64,000 nucleotides of DNA, from contig NZ_NBYY01000022.1 in NCBI RefSeq assembly GCF_002464935.1, positions 1 through 64,000 of the forward strand, in the 5' to 3' direction. The notes under the pieces are model-generated. The model was not told where the DNA came from and searched no databases. It saw nothing but the letters and a program-made list of their open reading frames with translations. The translations under genes were made by a program, and so were the position numbers. The DNA comes from Candidatus Enterovibrio escicola. GTDB lineage: Bacteria > Pseudomonadota > Gammaproteobacteria > Enterobacterales > Vibrionaceae. This document shows, one piece after another, positions 54,664 to 64,000 of this stretch; positions within the stretch are counted from its first letter, which is position 1; every line of letters starts with the position of its first letter.

Positions 54664-55587
54664 ATGTCTAACTTTGCTATAGTTTTTCCAGGACAAGGCT
54701 CACAAACTGTGGGTATGCTAGCAGCATTATCAAATCAATTTGATGTCGTCAATCAAACATTTGCAGAAGCATCTTATGTACTTGGTTACGATCTTTGGGC
54801 ATTGGTTCAAAATGGACCTGATGCGGATCTAAATCAAACCCATCGAACCCAACCAGCATTACTGACAGCGTCCGTGGCAATTTGGCGGGTGTGGAAACAA
54901 GAAGGGGGTGGACAACCATCTGTGATGGCCGGTCATAGTTTGGGTGAATACTCAGCACTGGTTTGTGCAGGTGTGATTGACTTTAAACAAGCAGTTAAGT
55001 TGGTTGAACTGAGAGGGTTGTGGATGCAAGAAGCAGTTCCTGCTGGTATTGGTGCGATGTCTGTAATTATTGGCCTAGGCAAGGATGCGATCGCAAAGGC
55101 ATGTGAAGCAGCATCGCTGGATCAAGTGGTGTCTCCTGTTAGCTTTAACTCACCAAATCAAGTGGTAATTGCGGGGAATAAGGAAGCCGTTGAACGTGCG
55201 AATGAGTTGTGTGCAGCAGCAGGAGCTAAATGTGCATTACCATTGCCTATCTCGGTTCCGTCGCACTGTGCATTGATGAAGCCTGCTGCAGAGAAATTAG
55301 CGAAAGCCCTTGGACATATTAAATTTTCTCCACCATCAATTCCAGTATTCAATAATGTTGATGTATCTGTAGAGACAGATCCAAAGGCGATTAAATCAGC
55401 ACTTGTACGTCAAATGTTTAATCCTGTGCGCTGGACTGAATGTGTTGAGAAAATGGTAAATAAAGGCGTTAAAAATTTACTTGAAATGGGTCCTAGCAGG
55501 GTACTGACGGGGTTTACGAAACGGATCGACCGTAAACTCTGTGCCACTGCCGTTAACGATCCTGCTTCTTTAGTCGCTGAAAAGTAA
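54664..55587 (+). CDS. fabD: Malonyl-CoA:ACP transacylase
   Basis: Loads malonyl onto ACP. The 307-aa product carries the nucleophile elbow GHSLGEYSAL (Ser about 92), the oxyanion glutamine in FPGQGSQTVGML, and the catalytic His in VPSHCALMKP (about 200). Full length. Between fabH and fabG in one operon. Confidence 0.97.
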   Translation: MSNFAIVFPGQGSQTVGMLAALSNQFDVVNQTFAEASYVLGYDLWALVQNGPDADLNQTHRTQPALLTASVAIWRVWKQEGGGQPSVMAGHSLGEYSALVCAGVIDFKQAVKLVELRGLWMQEAVPAGIGAMSVIIGLGKDAIAKACEAASLDQVVSPVSFNSPNQVVIAGNKEAVERANELCAAAGAKCALPLPISVPSHCALMKPAAEKLAKALGHIKFSPPSIPVFNNVDVSVETDPKAIKSALVRQMFNPVRWTECVEKMVNKGVKNLLEMGPSRVLTGFTKRIDRKLCATAVNDPASLVAEK

Positions 55588-55643
55588 TTTCTGATTATTA
55601 TAGCCAGTGGTTGTTGGCTACCGCATTTAAGGAATGTATAAAA

Positions 55644-56378
55644 ATGACCATGAAAGGTAAAATTGCTCTTGTTACGGGTGCAAACCGTGGTATCGGTTGT
55701 GAGATTGCAAAAATTTTGGTCGAACGTGGTGCGACGGTTGTAGGTACAGCAACGTCAGAAAGCGGAGCCTCTGTGATTACTGGGTTTTTAGGTGAGAGTG
55801 GCAAGGGTTATGCCTTAGACGTAACGTCTACTGAGGCTATTAAAACTGTATTGATAGACATCAAGGAGGATTTTGGTGATATTGATGTCCTAGTGAACAA
55901 TGCGGGTATCACCCGTGATAATTTAGTGATCCGAATGAAAGAAGACGAATGGCAAGATATCATGGATACTAACTTGACCTCGGTATTCCACATGTCAAAA
56001 GCGGTAGTGCGTGCAATGATGAAGAAACGTTGTGGGCGTATCATTAATGTAGGGTCTGTCGTCGCTGCAATGGGCAATGCAGGTCAAGTCAATTATGCAG
56101 CGTCTAAAGCTGGCGTAGTTGGCTTCACAAAATCTATGGCTCGAGAAGTTGCCTCGCGCGGTATTACCGTAAATACCGTTTCGCCAGGTTTCATCGAAAC
56201 CGATATGACAAAGTCTCTGAACGCATTTCAGTTGGCTGAAACACTGGCAAAAATCCCTGTTGGACGTCTAGGTGTACCGAGAGATATTGCAGCTACAGTG
56301 GCGTTCTTGGCGTCAGATGATGCTGCTTATATTACTGGAGAGACACTGCATGTCAATGGAGGCATGTACATGATTTGA
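55644..56378 (+). CDS. fabG: 3-oxoacyl-ACP reductase
   Basis: NADPH-dependent short-chain dehydrogenase that reduces 3-oxoacyl-ACP. I start at ATG 55644 (244 aa, the family length) after taaggaatgtataaaa; upstream in-frame codons add only non-conserved residues. Nucleotide-binding TGANRGIG (about 14-21), NNAG (about 87), catalytic Ser in NVGSVV (about 138) and YAASK (Tyr and Lys about 151 and 155). Confidence 0.96.
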   Translation: MTMKGKIALVTGANRGIGCEIAKILVERGATVVGTATSESGASVITGFLGESGKGYALDVTSTEAIKTVLIDIKEDFGDIDVLVNNAGITRDNLVIRMKEDEWQDIMDTNLTSVFHMSKAVVRAMMKKRCGRIINVGSVVAAMGNAGQVNYAASKAGVVGFTKSMAREVASRGITVNTVSPGFIETDMTKSLNAFQLAETLAKIPVGRLGVPRDIAATVAFLASDDAAYITGETLHVNGGMYMI

Positions 56379-56535
56379 ACACTAATGCTACAAGGCTGAA
56401 TGATACAGATCAAACTCCAGCCGTTTATGATGAAATTTATGGTTTGACCAGCATTAAGGGTGTTGCAACTTCCACGTTATTGAATAAACTACTGCACATA
56501 TCGCAACTGCGAATTTTGTAAGGAATGGTATTAAT

Positions 56536-56772
56536 ATGAGCAACATTGAAGAACGTGTTAAAAAAATCATCATCGAGCAACTGGGTGTAAACGAAACAGA
56601 AGTTAAGAATGAAGCATCTTTCGTTGACGATTTGGGTGCAGATTCGCTGGATACCGTTGAGCTGGTAATGGCTCTGGAAGAAGAATTCGATACCGAAATT
56701 CCAGACGAAGACGCAGAGAAAATCACTACTGTTCAAGCAGCAATCGATTATGTTGTAGGTACGTCTGAATAA
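56536..56772 (+). CDS. acpP: Acyl carrier protein
   Basis: The 78-aa acidic carrier of fatty-acid synthesis. The phosphopantetheine serine is in [20 protein letters not shown] (Ser about 37). The ATG follows taaggaatggtatta; an intrinsic terminator follows the gene, so acpP probably gives abundant short transcripts. Confidence 0.98.
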   Translation: MSNIEERVKKIIIEQLGVNETEVKNEASFVDDLGADSLDTVELVMALEEEFDTEIPDEDAEKITTVQAAIDYVVGTSE

Positions 56773-56790
56773 TCAAAAACAAGTCTTTAC

Positions 56791-56821
56791 AGGCGGTCAT
56801 ATTGGCCGCCTAAATTTTTTC
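56791..56821 (+). terminator. Intrinsic terminator after acpP
   Basis: AGGCGGTC (56791-56798) pairs with GGCCGCCT (56804-56811; one G-U pair), 5-nt loop, followed by aaattttttc. Confidence 0.8.
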
Positions 56822-56869
56822 TAGCACTCCGATATTTTGTAATATCATCTTTTTCCGGAGAATAGCATC

Positions 56870-58120
56870 GTGTCTAAGCGTCGTGTTGTGGTCACTGGCA
56901 TGGGGGTGTTATCACCTGTAGGTAACACTGTTGAATCATCTTGGAAAGCCCTTCTCTTAGGGAAAAGTGGTATTCAAACTATTGAGCATTTTAATACCAC
57001 AGGTTTCACAACGAAATTTGCTGGTTTGGTAAATAATTTTAATCATGAAGGTTACATATCTAAGAGAGATGTACGCAGAATGGATTTATTTATCCAGTAC
57101 GGTATCGCAACCAGTGTTCAAGCACTTAAAGATTCTGGCTTAGTAATCACTGAACAAAACGCTGATCGTGTAGGTGTTGCGATAGGTTCTGGTATTGGTG
57201 GATTGGGTTTAATCGAAAAAAACTATCGTGCATATCTAGAAAAAGGCCCACGTAAAATCAGCCCATTTTTTGTACCGTCGACTATCGTAAATATGATTGC
57301 CGGTCACGTTTCAATTAATTATGGCTTGCGTGGTCCAAATATTGCGATTTCGACGGCATGTACAACGGGATTGCACAATATTGGTCACTCAGCACGTATG
57401 ATCTCATATGGTGATGTGGATGTAATGGTTGCAGGTGGTGCAGAGAAAGCGTCCACTGAACTGGGTATTGGAGGGTTCGCCGCAACGAAAGCATTGTCTA
57501 CACGTAATGAGGATCCACAAGCAGCTTCTCGTCCTTGGGATAAGGATCGTGATGGTTTTGTTTTAGGTGATGGTGCGGGTGTTATGATTGTTGAAGAGTA
57601 CGAACATGCGAAAGCCCGTGGCGCAAAGATCTACTGTGAGTTAGTTGGTTTTGGTATGAGTGGAGATGCGTATCACATAACATCTCCAAGTGCAGATGGA
57701 TCAGGTTGCGCATTGGCAATGAAAGCGGCCATTCGTGATGCTGGTATTTTTCCTGAAGATATCGGTTACATTAATGCACATGGCACTTCGACACCAGTGG
57801 GTGATTTGGCCGAAACTGCAGGTATCCGTTTGGCTTTTGGGTCTGCGGCTGATAAGGTTATGGTCTCTTCGACTAAGTCGATGACTGGCCATCTTCTTGG
57901 TGCAGCGGGTTCTTTTGAAGCCATCATCACAGTGTTGTCACTGGTTGATCAGGTTGTTCCTCCTACCATCAATTTAGACAATGTTGATGAGGGTTGTGAT
58001 CTGGACTACGTTCCTCATGAAGCTCGCCAAGTAAAGATGGAATACGCGCTGTGTAATTCTTTCGGCTTCGGTGGTACTAATGGCTCATTGATTTTTAAAA
58101 AATCTAGACTTTATTGGTAA
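56870..58120 (+). CDS. fabF: Beta-ketoacyl-ACP synthase II
   Basis: Elongates acyl-ACP and sets the unsaturated/saturated ratio with temperature. The 416-aa product has Cys in [11 protein letters not shown] (about 164), His in [11 protein letters not shown] (about 304) and His in [11 protein letters not shown] (about 341). GTG start at 56870 in register with the family ([19 protein letters not shown]). The gene is complete. Confidence 0.97.
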   Translation: MSKRRVVVTGMGVLSPVGNTVESSWKALLLGKSGIQTIEHFNTTGFTTKFAGLVNNFNHEGYISKRDVRRMDLFIQYGIATSVQALKDSGLVITEQNADRVGVAIGSGIGGLGLIEKNYRAYLEKGPRKISPFFVPSTIVNMIAGHVSINYGLRGPNIAISTACTTGLHNIGHSARMISYGDVDVMVAGGAEKASTELGIGGFAATKALSTRNEDPQAASRPWDKDRDGFVLGDGAGVMIVEEYEHAKARGAKIYCELVGFGMSGDAYHITSPSADGSGCALAMKAAIRDAGIFPEDIGYINAHGTSTPVGDLAETAGIRLAFGSAADKVMVSSTKSMTGHLLGAAGSFEAIITVLSLVDQVVPPTINLDNVDEGCDLDYVPHEARQVKMEYALCNSFGFGGTNGSLIFKKSRLYW

Positions 58121-58183
58121 ATAATGATGATTTGATAGTAATATATTTAACCGTTTACTTATCTGTACTTCAGGAGTGATGGA

Positions 58184-58993
58184 ATGATTTTACTAAATGG
58201 ACAGCCTTCTGAATGTATTCCTATCACAGACCGTGGATTGCAGTATGGGGATGGGTGCTTTACCTCTATGTTAGTAAAACATGGTGTAGTGTCAGCATGG
58301 ATGCTGCATGACAAAAGATTGCAGACTAGTGTGAAATACTTAGGTATCATGCCGATCGATTGGAATGATGTGTGCCATTGGGTTCGTCAGGCTGCAAAAA
58401 GCCAGCAATACGCAAAAAAATCTATCGTTAAAGTCATTATCACACGTGGCACAGGTGGTCGAGGTTATAACCCTATTGGCTGCCATTCTCCTAATGTTTT
58501 GGTTTCTACACATACCTACCCCCTTATTTATGAGAAATGGTGTAAAGAGGGTATACAAGTAGTATTACTTGAGCAGCGTTTAGGTATTTCGCCGTTGGCG
58601 GGTTTTAAATGTTTAAATCGCCTCGAACAAGTCATGCTAAAACGAGAAGTGCAAGCACGTGGTGCGGATGATGGCGTCGTTTGCGATATGCACGACCATT
58701 TGGTTGAAACGTCAAACTCTAACTTATTTTGGCGCAAGGATAATACGCTTTTTACACCAAATTTACTGCTAGCTGGTGTGTGCGGTACCATGAGAGAGCA
58801 AGTGATAGCTGTGGTGGGTGAACTTGGGTTTGATCTACAAGAAGTGTCTATCGGCTCCGAAGTGCTTAGGGATGCGGATGAAGTATTTATCACAAATGCG
58901 ATCATGGGTATAATACCTGTACGATGTATTGAAAATATACATTACAGTTCGTTTGATGCCTGTAAAAGAATCATACTGAGATTATGTGCGTGA
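58184..58993 (+). CDS. pabC: Aminodeoxychorismate lyase
   Basis: A PLP enzyme that releases p-aminobenzoate for folate. The 269-aa product has a fold-type IV layout: ITDRGLQYGDGCFTSMLVKH (about 12-31), the PLP lysine in LAGFKCLNRLEQVM (about 141), and LVETSNSNLFW (about 178). ATG at 58184 after caggagtgatgga. Its end overlaps mltG by ten bases. Confidence 0.94.
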   Translation: MILLNGQPSECIPITDRGLQYGDGCFTSMLVKHGVVSAWMLHDKRLQTSVKYLGIMPIDWNDVCHWVRQAAKSQQYAKKSIVKVIITRGTGGRGYNPIGCHSPNVLVSTHTYPLIYEKWCKEGIQVVLLEQRLGISPLAGFKCLNRLEQVMLKREVQARGADDGVVCDMHDHLVETSNSNLFWRKDNTLFTPNLLLAGVCGTMREQVIAVVGELGFDLQEVSIGSEVLRDADEVFITNAIMGIIPVRCIENIHYSSFDACKRIILRLCA

Positions 58994-60003
58994 TTAAAAA
59001 AACTGCCATCGTCGCATTTTATTTGGTATTCGCAGTGGTTGGAAGTATGCGTTGGGTCTCTGGTAAAGTTGAAGAGTATGTGAATGCACCAATAAGGAAT
59101 GATAGCAACGTATTGTTTACTGTTCCTGAAGGGGCAAATTATCATTCAGTAACGGGTTATCTTGTGTCGGAAGGAATGGTAGATTCGTCACAGTGGGGGC
59201 GATGGGCGACGAAAATATATCCGGAACTTACGTACATAAAAGCGGGCACCTATCAACTTGAGCCCAATATGCGAGTTGTCGACATCTTTTCGGTGTTTCG
59301 TGCTGGAAAAGAACACCAGTTTGCAATCACGTTTGTTGAAGGGAGTACATTTAAGGAATGGCTAGAGCTTTTGGCTAAAACTGATTCGATTCGCCATGAA
59401 ATGACCTCTTTAAGTGAATCTGAAATTGCTATGAAACTAGGATTGCCGTCGGAAAAAGGAGAAGGCTTATTCCTTCCGGAAACATATTATTTTGTGATGG
59501 GAGATAGCGATACTTCAATTCTTATCCGTGCATTAAAACAGTTGAATGCAGAGTTAGAATCAGCGTGGAAAGATCGTGCAACAGGGTTACCAATCAAATC
59601 AACATATGAACTATTGACGTTAGCATCTATCATAGAAAAAGAGACATCAGTGGAGACTGAACGTGGTAAAGTGGCATCCGTATTTGTAAATCGCTTAAAT
59701 AAGCGTATGCGACTTCAATCGGATCCTACTGTGATTTATGGGATGGGAGACAAGTACGATGGAAATCTTAGAAAGAAAGATTTGTGGGCACCAACACCAT
59801 ACAATACCTACGTGATTTTTGGTTTACCGCCTACACCAATTTCAATGCCAAGTAAAGCATCTATTATTGCCGCAGCTAATCCTGATAATACGCCTTATTT
59901 TTATTTTGTAGCTGATGGTCTAGGTAGACATAATTTCTCAACAACACTCACTGCACATAACCGTGCAGTCCGACAGTATCTGAAGACATTGAAAAATAAA
60001 TGA
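58984..60003 (+). CDS. mltG: Endolytic murein transglycosylase MltG
   Basis: An inner-membrane enzyme that cuts nascent glycan strands, releasing them from the membrane. The 339-aa product has one N-terminal membrane helix ([16 protein letters not shown]), a LysM-like region, and the YceG domain with the catalytic Glu in [20 protein letters not shown] (about 219) and the conserved [11 protein letters not shown]. Start ATG 58984 overlaps pabC; stop overlaps the tmk start (ATGA). Confidence 0.93.
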   Translation: MCVIKKTAIVAFYLVFAVVGSMRWVSGKVEEYVNAPIRNDSNVLFTVPEGANYHSVTGYLVSEGMVDSSQWGRWATKIYPELTYIKAGTYQLEPNMRVVDIFSVFRAGKEHQFAITFVEGSTFKEWLELLAKTDSIRHEMTSLSESEIAMKLGLPSEKGEGLFLPETYYFVMGDSDTSILIRALKQLNAELESAWKDRATGLPIKSTYELLTLASIIEKETSVETERGKVASVFVNRLNKRMRLQSDPTVIYGMGDKYDGNLRKKDLWAPTPYNTYVIFGLPPTPISMPSKASIIAAANPDNTPYFYFVADGLGRHNFSTTLTAHNRAVRQYLKTLKNK

Positions 60004-60632
60004 ACGGGAAATTTATTGTAGTTGAAGGCCTAGAGGGCGCAGGAAAAACAACGGCGATTAAGAAGGTGATTGATACGCTGAAGGAATATGGTGTTACCGA
60101 TATCGAAACTACTCGGGAACCGGGTGGTACTCCACTGTCTGAACAAATACGGTCTTTGTTGAAAAAAGGTCATCCTGATGAATTGTTGACAAATATGGCA
60201 GAGTTACTACTGTTCTACGCAGCGCGTATTCAATTGGTTGATAATGTGATTAAACCTGCAATCAAACGTGGAATAACGGTGGTAGGTGATCGTCATGATA
60301 TGTCTTCTCAAGCATACCAAGGTGGTGGTCGCGGTTTCGATCAAACGCTAATGATGGGCTTACGTGATACTGTGTTGGGAGATTTTCGCCCTGATTTTAT
60401 CATTTATATGGATATTGATCCTGAATTGGGTTTATCGCGGGCGCGGGCGCGTGGCGAGCTAGACCGTATTGAGAAAATCACACCAGACTTTTTTCTTCGC
60501 ACACGTAAGCGCTATTTAGAGCTGGCTGAATTGGATGATAACGTAGTTGTTATTGATGCGTCACAAACAATTGAAGATGTTGCAAATGACATTCAAACTT
60601 CCTTGTATATCTGGTTGGAAAATGCAAGCTAA
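60000..60632 (+). CDS. tmk: Thymidylate kinase
   Basis: Phosphorylates dTMP to dTDP. The 210-aa product has a P-loop [10 protein letters not shown] (about 9-18), the DRY-type motif as [17 protein letters not shown] (about 97), and the arginine-rich lid [12 protein letters not shown] (about 148). The ATG shares ATGA with the mltG stop. Confidence 0.96.
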   Translation: MNGKFIVVEGLEGAGKTTAIKKVIDTLKEYGVTDIETTREPGGTPLSEQIRSLLKKGHPDELLTNMAELLLFYAARIQLVDNVIKPAIKRGITVVGDRHDMSSQAYQGGGRGFDQTLMMGLRDTVLGDFRPDFIIYMDIDPELGLSRARARGELDRIEKITPDFFLRTRKRYLELAELDDNVVVIDASQTIEDVANDIQTSLYIWLENAS

Positions 60633-61584
60633 TGTATTTCCATGGCATGCTGAAACGTGGCAGCATTGGAAAACATTGCTTGGGCAGAAAAGTCTGCACC
60701 ATGCCGTATTGTTAGCATCACCAAAAGGTAGCGGAAGATTAGCGCTTGCAGCCATGCTTGCAAAGACAATCTTGTGTAAAAACGGATCCCAAGAACCTTG
60801 TGGCGTCTGCCATAGTTGCGAACTTTTTGTTGCTGATACTCATCCTGACTTCCATTTGGTCAAGCCAGAGGCTGAAGGAAAACAGATTTGTGTTGATGCG
60901 TTGAGAGCTGTCAACCACTATGCATGGAAAACCTCCCAGCTAGGCGGACGGCGTGTTATTTTAATCCAAGACGCTGATCATCTGGGAGAAGCTGCTGCAA
61001 ATACTATTTTGAAAACGTTAGAAGAACCCCCTTCAAGTTGTTACTTTATTTTGGTTGTGGCATCTATGAACACTATGTTGCCAACTGTGGTTAGCCGTTG
61101 TAATAAATCGAGACCTAAGCAACCCAAAGAAGACTTCGTTAAACGCTGGGTAGAAAGCGAATTATTTCAGTCAGTACCAATACAAGTTATTCGCATTAAT
61201 CGTGGTGCGCCGTTAGCAGCAAAAGCCTTTATAGAAAACGGCAATGTGACTATCCATGAGGCATTGATGGATGCGTTTGCAGGTTATCTTGAAAATAAGC
61301 AAGGTATGTTTATCTTGACTGAAAAACTTATCAAAACAAGTGGAAATGGTTTGCAGTGGTTAAGTTTTCTACTTCTCGATGTGATGAAATTACAGCAAGC
61401 AACCAACGAAGGCTTGGTTCACTGTGAATCATTATCGTTAGTTGAGAAAGTTAGTTACACTATCTCTTCATCCCTTGTTATTCGTCAGTTAATGGCACTG
61501 AACAAGATGAAAGCGCATTTAACTAGAAATTTGGGGCTTAATAATGAACTGATGATCAGCAACTGGTTGAGTGACTTCCAGTGA
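60622..61584 (+). CDS. holB: DNA polymerase III delta-prime subunit
   Basis: Clamp-loader subunit. I take the ATG at 60622 (320 aa; [14 protein letters not shown]), overlapping tmk by 11 bases; an ORF start at 60547 lies wholly inside tmk. AAA+ fold with a degenerate P-loop region ([14 protein letters not shown]), four zinc-ligand cysteines in [18 protein letters not shown] (about 52-67), and the SRC motif TVVSRCN (about 155). Delta-prime normally lacks ATPase activity. Confidence 0.93.
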   Translation: MQANVFPWHAETWQHWKTLLGQKSLHHAVLLASPKGSGRLALAAMLAKTILCKNGSQEPCGVCHSCELFVADTHPDFHLVKPEAEGKQICVDALRAVNHYAWKTSQLGGRRVILIQDADHLGEAAANTILKTLEEPPSSCYFILVVASMNTMLPTVVSRCNKSRPKQPKEDFVKRWVESELFQSVPIQVIRINRGAPLAAKAFIENGNVTIHEALMDAFAGYLENKQGMFILTEKLIKTSGNGLQWLSFLLLDVMKLQQATNEGLVHCESLSLVEKVSYTISSSLVIRQLMALNKMKAHLTRNLGLNNELMISNWLSDFQ

Positions 61585-61628
61585 TAGCATACCATACACA
61601 TCTTTAAAGATGTATCGGAGTTAACAAC

Positions 61629-62405
61629 GTGTTAGTCGATTCGCATTGCCATCTCGATAAATTGGATTACGATAATCTGCATTTAGGTCTTGCAGAAGTG
61701 ATTATGAACAGCAAAAAATGTGGTGTGGATTACTTGTTATCAGTAGGACTGACCCTGCACAGTTTTCCAGCCATGATAAATTTGATTCGTCCATATAAAA
61801 ATGTGTTTGCTTCGTGTGGTGTACATCCTCTGAATATAGAAGAAGGTTTTGATTTCAAGAAACTAAGAGAATTTTCATCGGATGAGCGTGTGGTGGCAAT
61901 TGGCGAAACTGGTCTGGATTACCATTACCAACAAATACATGCTAAAAAGCAACAAGAGATATTTCGTCAACATGTTCGTCTTGCGGTTGAAGTGAATAAG
62001 CCGTTGATCATCCACACCCGAATGGCACGTAAAGATACGTTGTGTATTCTTAGTGAAGAAAATGCAGAAAAAGTAGGTGGTGTATTACATTGCTTCACTG
62101 AAAATTACGAAATGGCAAAAGCTGCGATCGAGTTGGGTTTTTATATCTCGATCTCTGGGATCGTAACATTTAATAAAGCCTCAGAGTTAAAGGAGGTTGT
62201 TCGGCGCCTTCCACTTGAGAGATTGTTGGTCGAAACGGATTCACCGTATCTTGCTCCGATCCCATACAGAGGGAAACAAAACCAACCCTCCTATGTTCGT
62301 GTGGTGGCTGATTACGTAGGGTTGCTTAAAGGTGTATCAGGGAATGAAGTGGCTAGGGTGACCTCAATAAACTTCTTTAATCTTTTCTCAACAGCTTCTC
62401 GTTGA
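61629..62405 (+). CDS. ycfH: TatD-family metal-dependent hydrolase YcfH
   Basis: A TIM-barrel metallohydrolase of the TatD DNase family; the true substrate is uncertain. The 258-aa product shows all metal ligands: DSHCHLD (about 4-10), GETGLDYHY (Glu about 92), IIHTRMA (His about 127), LHCFTE (His about 153) and ETDSPYLAP (Asp about 203). GTG start at 61629 (MLVDSHCHL), gatgtatcggagtt upstream. Last gene of the fab-holB run. Confidence 0.93.
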   Translation: MLVDSHCHLDKLDYDNLHLGLAEVIMNSKKCGVDYLLSVGLTLHSFPAMINLIRPYKNVFASCGVHPLNIEEGFDFKKLREFSSDERVVAIGETGLDYHYQQIHAKKQQEIFRQHVRLAVEVNKPLIIHTRMARKDTLCILSEENAEKVGGVLHCFTENYEMAKAAIELGFYISISGIVTFNKASELKEVVRRLPLERLLVETDSPYLAPIPYRGKQNQPSYVRVVADYVGLLKGVSGNEVARVTSINFFNLFSTASR

Positions 62406-62509
62406 GAGACTACCATCAATGATGAATTGAGTAGAAGTGCTGTTTAGAGAGGGGCTTAATCTTATAAGACTGTAGTTTATAGCCTTTTGCACATGTCGTA
62501 CCTGAATTC

Positions 62510-62890
62510 AGATCTGAAGTACGATACTTTCTAATCAAGCATACTAATGCTATTTTTTTAAAAAGAACTGCAGGCTACTTAAACCCTAAATATTTCTTAG
62601 GCCAGTGATTGATCCTTTCTTGAGTGAAGGTAATTTCTTCATCTGTGACTATTCTTAAGTTTGTCCTTTTTTGATATACCATCTCAGCAGTCCATCAGTA
62701 TTTTATTTGCCCCTAGTTCCCATGAAGAGCAGGGGGAAAAGTGAAGTTCAACATCCAAATCTTTTTCTGTATTTTTATACTGAGCGCATTTTCGACCATT
62801 ATCCGCTATAATCACACGGCCATACTCTTTGTATGGCATCAGTAAATCAATTGTCGCTAAGGTTATAATTAACTACTAATTTCGATACCA
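62510..62890 (-). pseudogene. IS30-family transposase, C-terminal remnant
   Basis: The minus strand reads YKEYGRVIIADNGRKCAQYK near 62840-62780, then SSWELGANK, and INHWPKKYLGFK near 62620-62575: the conserved DDE and C-terminal blocks of IS30 transposases, with frameshifts. An end segment lies near 62510-62530. Confidence 0.72.
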
Positions 62891-62900
62891 CTTTTCAATT

Positions 62901-63150
62901 TAACATTCTGTGCATAAGAAATGAACTAAATGCCAAACTCGTAATCTGATCGTTTCAAACAAATTATCAGTCGCAAAAGGACGTTAGCATGAATAATTCA
63001 GACGCTGGCTTCACATATATCGACGATGATCAGATCATTTTATCAATTTTATTTTCGTGATGTTAAGACGTGTTACACGAAATTTGTCTACCGTCACCTA
63101 ACAGATAAATTCTCTGATAAGCACAGCTCTCGCCATATATACTGATTTAA
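62901..63150 (+). mobile_element. IS982-family 5' fragment, diverged sub-lineage
   Basis: Left end eroded (ctgtgcataagaaatgaac at about 62909). Leader and start ATG (MNNSDAGF, about 62990) are readable; then the segment cacgaaatttgtctaccgtc shared with 6551-6988 only. Ends at about 63150. Confidence 0.68.
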
Positions 63151-63194
63151 AGATTTCTTCCGCACTTCTAATCTTTTATTATAATAAATGGTTA

Positions 63195-64000
63195 TTACTT
63201 ACTATAAAGGTTATTTTCTTGCTCTTGTACTCGAATGAATGTGGTTCGTTTTGTTAGTTCTTTTAGCTTTGCTGCACCAACATAAGTGCAAGTCGAACGC
63301 ACACCACCAAGAATACCAGACATTGTATTGTGTACAGAGCCCCGGAATGGAAGTAGTACGGTTTTTCCTTCAGCTGCTCGATATTTGGCAATGCCACCCG
63401 AGTGTTTCTCCATTGCAGATTTTGAGGACATACCATAAAATTTCATGAATGTTTTGCCATCTTTCTCAACTAGTTCACCACCACTTTCCTCGTGACCTGC
63501 TAACATACCACCCAGCATCACGAAATCTGCACCGCCACCGAATGCCTTAGCAACGTCGCCCGCACATGAACAACCACCATCACCGATAATTCGACCACTT
63601 AGACCGTGAGCTGCATCAGCACACTCAATGATTGCTGACAATTGTGGATAGCCTACACCTGTTTTAACACGTGTAGTACATACAGAACCTGGGCCAATGC
63701 CAACTTTCACGATATCTGCACCAGCAAGGATAAGTTCTTCAACCATGTCACCCGTAACAACGTTACCTGCGATGATCACTTTATCTGAAAACGCTTCACG
63801 TACTTTACCAACATATTTAACTAGATGTTCTGAATAACCATTAGCAATATCCACACAAATGAAAATCAGTTCATCCGACAATGCCATCACCCTCTGTGTT
63901 TTCTTAAAATCAGCTTCAGATGTGCCAGTTGATACCATCACGTTATTTAGGGTTTTTGCCTCTGATTTAGCAACAAATGTGATCCAATCATCCACAGTGT
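63195..64000 (-). CDS. guaC: GMP reductase, 3' part (start beyond window)
   Basis: Converts GMP to IMP with NADPH, recycling guanine nucleotides. The last ~268 residues lie in the window and the frame stays open to the right edge. The catalytic Cys is in [20 protein letters not shown]. Also seen are [16 protein letters not shown] and the family C-terminus [14 protein letters not shown]. The first visible codons ([10 protein letters not shown]) correspond to about residue 80 of the 347-aa enzyme, so the gene begins outside. Confidence 0.95.
   Translation of the reverse strand, partial: TVDDWITFVAKSEAKTLNNVMVSTGTSEADFKKTQRVMALSDELIFICVDIANGYSEHLVKYVGKVREAFSDKVIIAGNVVTGDMVEELILAGADIVKVGIGPGSVCTTRVKTGVGYPQLSAIIECADAAHGLSGRIIGDGGCSCAGDVAKAFGGGADFVMLGGMLAGHEESGGELVEKDGKTFMKFYGMSSKSAMEKHSGGIAKYRAAEGKTVLLPFRGSVHNTMSGILGGVRSTCTYVGAAKLKELTKRTTFIRVQEQENNLYSK

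Noticed and set aside
60547-61584. Longer holB reading from 60547
   Set aside because: The extra 25 codons lie entirely within tmk and the family N-terminus fits the ATG at 60622.

Overview
The window is about 40% GC and carries core chromosomal genes of a gammaproteobacterium. Gene content, protein sequence and gene order point to Vibrionaceae (lrp-ftsK-lolA-rarA-serS; rluC divergent from rne; rpmF-plsX-fabH-fabD-fabG-acpP-fabF-pabC-mltG-tmk-holB-ycfH). Intact housekeeping genes sit as islands in a sea of broken insertion sequences (IS) and unreadable spacer. That pattern fits a host-restricted lineage in active genome reduction. The luminous deep-sea anglerfish symbionts (Candidatus Enterovibrio) are the best match I know, but this is inference and cannot be proven from the window.

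Layout. 0-10 kb: tsaB lies between two inverted, nearly identical IS982 copies, followed by decayed spacer, argS, and a nest of IS982, IS5/IS903-group and IS91 remnants. 10-21 kb: lrp, ftsK, lolA, rarA, then a 3.9-kb block of five IS families that separates rarA from serS. 21-31 kb: a PAS-domain chemoreceptor, metG (its C-terminal RNA-binding domain destroyed and capped by an IS982), an alx/TerC-type transporter and a ParA-like ATPase, with several IS982 and IS30 remnants. 31-43 kb: more IS982, IS903 and IS1 debris, a small secreted protein, a Mu-like prophage remnant (DUF3164), ppaC, a DUF2786 protein, an IS256 relic and an unidentified intact 297-aa protein. 43-50 kb: a SulP transporter, rne and rluC. 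50-52.5 kb: IS630, IS605-TnpB, IS982 and IS30 fragments. 52.5-62.4 kb: the intact fatty-acid/lipid cluster plus pabC, mltG, tmk, holB and ycfH, essentially free of IS. 62.4-64 kb: IS30 and IS982 remnants, then the 3' part of guaC.

Functions retained are translation and tRNA modification (tsaB, argS, serS, metG, rpmF, rluC), RNA decay (rne), replication and chromosome handling (ftsK, rarA, tmk, holB, parA-like), envelope and lipid synthesis (lolA, plsX, fab genes, acpP, mltG), folate (pabC), purine recycling (guaC), pyrophosphate removal (ppaC), regulation (lrp), chemotaxis and two transporters. I count remnants of nine IS families and no intact transposase. The most interesting signals are the MetRS reduced to its catalytic core, a start-codon hairpin in the IS982 leader with compensatory base changes between copies, a perfect 39-bp inverted repeat made from IS982 ends, repeated IS982 insertion at one site inside the IS903-like element, and a few intact genes of unknown function.
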